From Candidatus Peregrinibacteria bacterium (GTDB lineage Bacteria > Patescibacteriota > Gracilibacteria > UBA1369), in contig WJJQ01000019.1 of NCBI GenBank assembly GCA_014729615.1, positions 1-16,026 on the forward strand: a DNA stretch of 16,026 nucleotides. The letters run 5' to 3'. Of the stretch, positions 13,789 to 16,026 are shown one piece after another. The notes below the pieces were generated by a model that searched no databases, was not told the origin of the DNA, and saw nothing but the letters and a program-made list of their open reading frames with translations. The translations under genes and the position numbers were made by a program. Numbering within the stretch: the stretch's first letter is position 1; each line of letters begins with the position of its first letter.

Positions 13789-14874
13789 ATGGCAAGGAAC
13801 CCAAAATACCTGCAACTGATTGAAAAAGCGCAAAACAGCGTGGAATACGGCGAAAATGCTGAATTTCACCAAGTGGTTGAAACAGCCAAGCAGGTGCTTT
13901 TAAGCGATGATAGCAGATCAAAAGAGATACTCGCAGCAATCAAGTCAATCAAAGAGTGGGTAAAAAAAGCCAGAGGAATCACAGGCGCACCCCCACCCCC
14001 ACCCGACCATCCATCTGAAAACTCCAACCTCCCCGAAGCCCTTAAAGAATCCCTCGAACGCGCGCACGCCGAGGAGCTTGAAAAATGGCAGTGGTATGGC
14101 GTGCTGGAAACCAATGAAAACGGCAAGCTGAAATACACCGCCGACTACGACGGCACACACGAAAAAAACAACCAAGGCGAAAACTTCACAGGCCAAAGCT
14201 TCGAAGTCCCAACCATAAGCGAAGTCCTCACCCAACTGACGCCCGAACAAATCGAGTTAATCAAAGCAATGGAGGCAGCCGGCGAAGAGCCGCGCCTTCA
14301 ATTGACCCCACTGGCGCTCAACATCAGAACACTGGCAGGCAAGCTTGACGTCAAAAAAGAAGCAATCGGCGAGCCTTTCACCGAAGACACCTATGTCTGG
14401 GATGAAATCAAAGACGCAGAGCTGATCTACGAAGCAGCAAGCTTCCAAGCATCAGAAGACGGCAAAGAACTTCACACCACAAATGGCCTCACCAAAAGCC
14501 AATATATTAACAAATACGGTGGCTGGGCGATTGAAATCGTAGCCACCAAGCAAAACCTAACCGACACCAAAGAAGGCACTAACGCGCAGAAAACAGAAAA
14601 ATACATGGAAGAAGCAATCCAAAAAGGATACCGCGGCCTTACCTATGAAAGCTATTTATCAGCCCAAATGCAGCGCCTGAAAGCAGACCCCGAAAACCAG
14701 CTGGACAAAGAAACCTTCACCATCCTACCTGACTCGAACTTGACAAGTCCACGAGATGTTGCGACTGCCGACTGGGATGTTGCTCAGGTTGACGTGACCG
14801 GGTCCTTTGCAGATCATGATAATCATACTCTCCGTTGTCGTCGCTCGGTGAGGGTAGGCCGAAGCGAAGCGTAG
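13789..14874 (+). CDS. Unknown protein with C-terminal DGR variable-region-like domain
   Basis: The 361-residue protein has no signal peptide. Residues 1-65 are helical (KYLQLIEKAQ, IKSIKEWVKKA). A PPPPP linker (68-72) precedes a helical acidic middle (~80-200). Residues ~200-305 include YINKYGGWAIEIV and a helix ending SAQMQRLKAD. The end, from TILPDS (~311) through ADWD and LRCRRSVRV (348-356), resembles the tail of CPR proteins I know as probable diversity-generating retroelement targets, whose C-type-lectin-like ends close with an LR-x-R-x-SV-x-V motif. Codons change sharply here: 14 of 25 codons at residues 323-347 end in T, against 2 of 24 at 299-322. No reverse transcriptase or template repeat is in the window. 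The gene is GC-richer than most neighbours and convergent with the cobalamin gene. Coding is certain; DGR status is inferred. Confidence 0.85.
   Translation: MARNPKYLQLIEKAQNSVEYGENAEFHQVVETAKQVLLSDDSRSKEILAAIKSIKEWVKKARGITGAPPPPPDHPSENSNLPEALKESLERAHAEELEKWQWYGVLETNENGKLKYTADYDGTHEKNNQGENFTGQSFEVPTISEVLTQLTPEQIELIKAMEAAGEEPRLQLTPLALNIRTLAGKLDVKKEAIGEPFTEDTYVWDEIKDAELIYEAASFQASEDGKELHTTNGLTKSQYINKYGGWAIEIVATKQNLTDTKEGTNAQKTEKYMEEAIQKGYRGLTYESYLSAQMQRLKADPENQLDKETFTILPDSNLTSPRDVATADWDVAQVDVTGSFADHDNHTLRCRRSVRVGRSEA
14758..14840 (+). other. Putative DGR variable region (VR)
   Basis: Residues ~324-351 of the preceding gene. The stretch holds codons such as GAT, CAT, GAT, AAT, CAT and ACT in a row, all differing from AAT only at the first two positions, as expected if adenines of a template repeat were mutated. 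Invariant-looking anchors are TGG (W329), CAGGTT and CTCCGTTGTCG. A hairpin lies 33 bases further on. No template copy is visible in this window, so the assignment rests on pattern alone. Confidence 0.5.
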
Positions 14875-14897
14875 GCCAAAAAGCTTGATCTTTGGCC
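14874..14897 (+). repeat. Hairpin just after the putative variable region
   Basis: GGCCAAA (14874-14880) and TTTGGCC (14891-14897) form a perfect 7-bp stem with a 10-base loop, beginning at the last base of the stop codon. No T-run follows on the + strand, so it is a poor terminator. Hairpins downstream of variable regions assist retrohoming in some DGRs, which gives an alternative reading. GTAGGCC also occurs as a direct repeat at 14854-14860 and 14871-14877. Confidence 0.5.
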
Positions 14898-14918
14898 CCT
14901 TAAGCTCTGCATTCGATT

Positions 14919-15434
14919 TTAACCTTTCCAAATTTCCTCATCTATACCGGCTTTCTTGTTGGCAAATCTGGCAAACACAAAAAGAAAATCCGACAAACGG
15001 TTCACGAAAGCCAATACATTAGCATCAACCTTCTCAACCCGGCTCAACTTAACAAGACTTCTTTCCAAGCGGCGACAAACCGATCTGGCATTATGAAGCA
15101 ATGCGCCGATTTCACTTCCACCGGGTAAAATAAAGTTTTGCAAATCGGCTAAAACAGCATCAATTTCATCAATCCACTTTTCCAGCAAGCCAACATTGCC
15201 GCCAAAATCGCCCCCTGCCAAATGCGCCCCAAGTCCAAATAATTCGCGTTGCAAACTTTTCAAAAAATCATGCAATTCCTGGTCGCCGGTTTTGCTTATG
15301 CATACACCCAAAATGGCGTTAAGTTCATCGACTTCGCCAATAACTTCAATGCGCAAATCATCTTTCAAAACGCGCTTGCCGCCTCGTAAACCGGTTTCGC
15401 CCCGGTCGCCTGTTTTTGTATAAATCTTACTCAT
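14919..15434 (-). CDS. PduO-type cob(I)alamin adenosyltransferase
   Basis: The enzyme transfers the adenosyl group of ATP to cob(I)alamin to make coenzyme B12. The 171-residue protein is of usual length. It shows the N-terminal ATP-binding motif KIYTKTGDRGETGL, the conserved GEVDELNAILG helix, ILPGGSEIGALLHNARSVCRRLERSL (with the RxxxRRxE-like catalytic region) and FVNRLSDFLFVFAR. All hallmarks of the PduO/Cob_adeno_trans family are intact. Its ATG shares four bases (ATGA) with the stop of the upstream YqeY-like gene, so translation is coupled. No adenosylcobalamin-dependent enzyme and no cobalamin riboswitch is seen in the window; QueG is the only B12 protein here. cobO and pduO are both used as names, so I leave the symbol empty. 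Confidence 0.95.
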   Translation of the reverse strand: MSKIYTKTGDRGETGLRGGKRVLKDDLRIEVIGEVDELNAILGVCISKTGDQELHDFLKSLQRELFGLGAHLAGGDFGGNVGLLEKWIDEIDAVLADLQNFILPGGSEIGALLHNARSVCRRLERSLVKLSRVEKVDANVLAFVNRLSDFLFVFARFANKKAGIDEEIWKG

Positions 15435-15877
15435 GCAAGTAAAATATTAACCACCTTACCAACAATAGCACCATCGGCGCGGCCCTTAACTTTTGGCATA
15501 ACAGCACCCATAACCCGACCCACGTCTTGCTTGTCTTTTGCACCGGTTTCAGCAATCACTTCTTTAACGATCAAGGTAATTTCATCTTCTGTCAGTTGAG
15601 GAGGCATGTATTCAAGCAATATTTCAGCTTCCGAGTCTTCTTTTTCGGCAAGTTCAAAGCGATTACCCTCTCTAAACTGGCTTGCCGCTTCGCGGCGCGC
15701 CTTAATTTCTTTGCTAATAATATTCAGAACATCCTCATCAGTTGCTTCTTTTTTTTCTCCGGCGACTTCAAATTTTAAAATTGCAGCTTTTAACATTCTA
15801 AGAACATTGACTTTGTTGTCATCTTTCGCTTTCATTGCTTCGACCAGTTGACTCTGAATTTCCTGTTTTAATGCCAT
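15431..15877 (-). CDS. GatB/YqeY domain protein (YqeY-like)
   Basis: A 148-residue protein matching YqeY over its full length: an N-terminal helical half (LKQEIQSQLVEAMKAKDDNKVNVLRMLKAAI) and a C-terminal GatB-tail-like half (LLEYMPPQLTEDEITLIVKEVIAETGAKDKQDVGRVMGAVMPKVKGRADGAIVGKVV). The C-terminal domain resembles the tRNA-binding tail of the amidotransferase subunit GatB. The molecular role of the free-standing protein is not established; a tRNA or translation link is commonly supposed. The stop overlaps the start of the adenosyltransferase gene, and the gene is divergent from the metallopeptidase with only 40 bases between. TATGAT at 15912-15917 on the minus strand could be its -10. Confidence 0.95.
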   Translation of the reverse strand: MALKQEIQSQLVEAMKAKDDNKVNVLRMLKAAILKFEVAGEKKEATDEDVLNIISKEIKARREAASQFREGNRFELAEKEDSEAEILLEYMPPQLTEDEITLIVKEVIAETGAKDKQDVGRVMGAVMPKVKGRADGAIVGKVVNILLA

Positions 15878-15917
15878 ATATTGAAATTAAAAAATATCTG
15901 TCCATCAATCTATCATA

Positions 15918-16026
15918 ATGTTCACTTTAAGACCAAAAAAAATAATCAGAGAAAAATCCAGCGAATCAATCTTGGTTCAAAACCAGATAATCCCCTATAC
16001 CCTTATTCGAACAAACAGAGCCACCC
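15918..16026 (+). CDS. YgjP/DUF45-like metallopeptidase, N-terminal fragment (partial)
   Basis: The frame opens at ATG 15918 and runs off the window end (36 codons). Residues ~21-36 read QNQIIPYTLIRTNRAT, which resembles the opening of YgjP/DUF45 (SprT-like zinc hydrolase) proteins, where a short beta strand ends in R-x-x-RA before an RLRV-type strand. The HExxH motif that would prove it lies beyond the edge. The assignment is recalled family resemblance over a short stretch. Confidence 0.55.
   Translation, partial: MFTLRPKKIIREKSSESILVQNQIIPYTLIRTNRAT

Noticed and set aside
14747..14874. A frameshift or pseudogene end to the 361-aa protein
   Set aside because: The codon change at the 3' end first suggested a broken frame, but the last residues form a meaningful LRCRRSVRV motif in frame with a preceding TILPDS/ADW pattern, so the frame appears intact.
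1..16026. CRISPR arrays, tRNA or rRNA genes, insertion sequences, riboswitches
   Set aside because: No regularly spaced repeats, cloverleaf-like sequence, transposase frame with terminal repeats, or riboswitch hallmark was seen; nearly all bases are in genes and the gaps are under 200 bases.

Overview
The window most resembles a fragment of a Candidate Phyla Radiation (Patescibacteria) genome. Four things point there: densely packed genes with mostly short spacers; AT-rich DNA; a block of secreted, uncharacterised beta-rich proteins with domain styles I associate with CPR surface proteins; and a 3'-terminal domain resembling the variable regions of diversity-generating retroelement (DGR) targets, which are common in CPR. 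UGA is used as a stop (folE, the gene before it, the YqeY gene), so the UGA-Gly code of Gracilibacteria/Absconditabacteria is excluded. The lineage is inference; no rRNA or tRNA gene is present.

Layout. Bases 1-80 hold the end of an unidentified gene on +. A minus-strand NuoE-like [2Fe-2S] protein (96-419) follows. Then come five consecutive + strand genes for exported proteins (530-6071): two large tandem paralogues sharing a central region and C-terminal domain, a three-SLH-domain protein with a helical tail, a Pro/Gly-rich protein with a C-terminal membrane anchor, and a small helical exported protein. This reads as a cell-surface locus. A hairpin terminator separates the paralogue pair from the SLH gene, and another ends the block.

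The housekeeping part follows. recR (minus) is divergent from an unknown cytoplasmic protein (6855-7778) with a pentapeptide-like patch and a Pro-rich tail. That gene abuts, stop to stop, a minus-strand set: carB, an unknown 239-aa protein, and folE. CarB is complete and reads like eukaryotic CAD/CPS1-type synthetase; no carA is in the window. Divergent from carB are a thioredoxin-fold lipoprotein with a CPHC active site and an overlapping queG (epoxyqueuosine reductase).

The last part holds a 361-aa unknown protein whose final ~40 codons look like a DGR variable region. Then come a translationally coupled minus-strand pair (YqeY-like protein, PduO-type cobalamin adenosyltransferase) and the start of a YgjP/DUF45-like metallopeptidase cut by the window end.

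Functional links: FolE makes dihydroneopterin triphosphate, which can feed queuosine synthesis; QueG does the last step of that pathway and needs cobalamin; the PduO-type enzyme handles cobalamin. The three are not one operon, but together they suggest that tRNA queuosine and B12 use are retained. Many starts have A-rich leaders with no clear Shine-Dalgarno sequence and a TATAAT-like box 10-35 nt upstream, so short, SD-poor leaders may be normal here.
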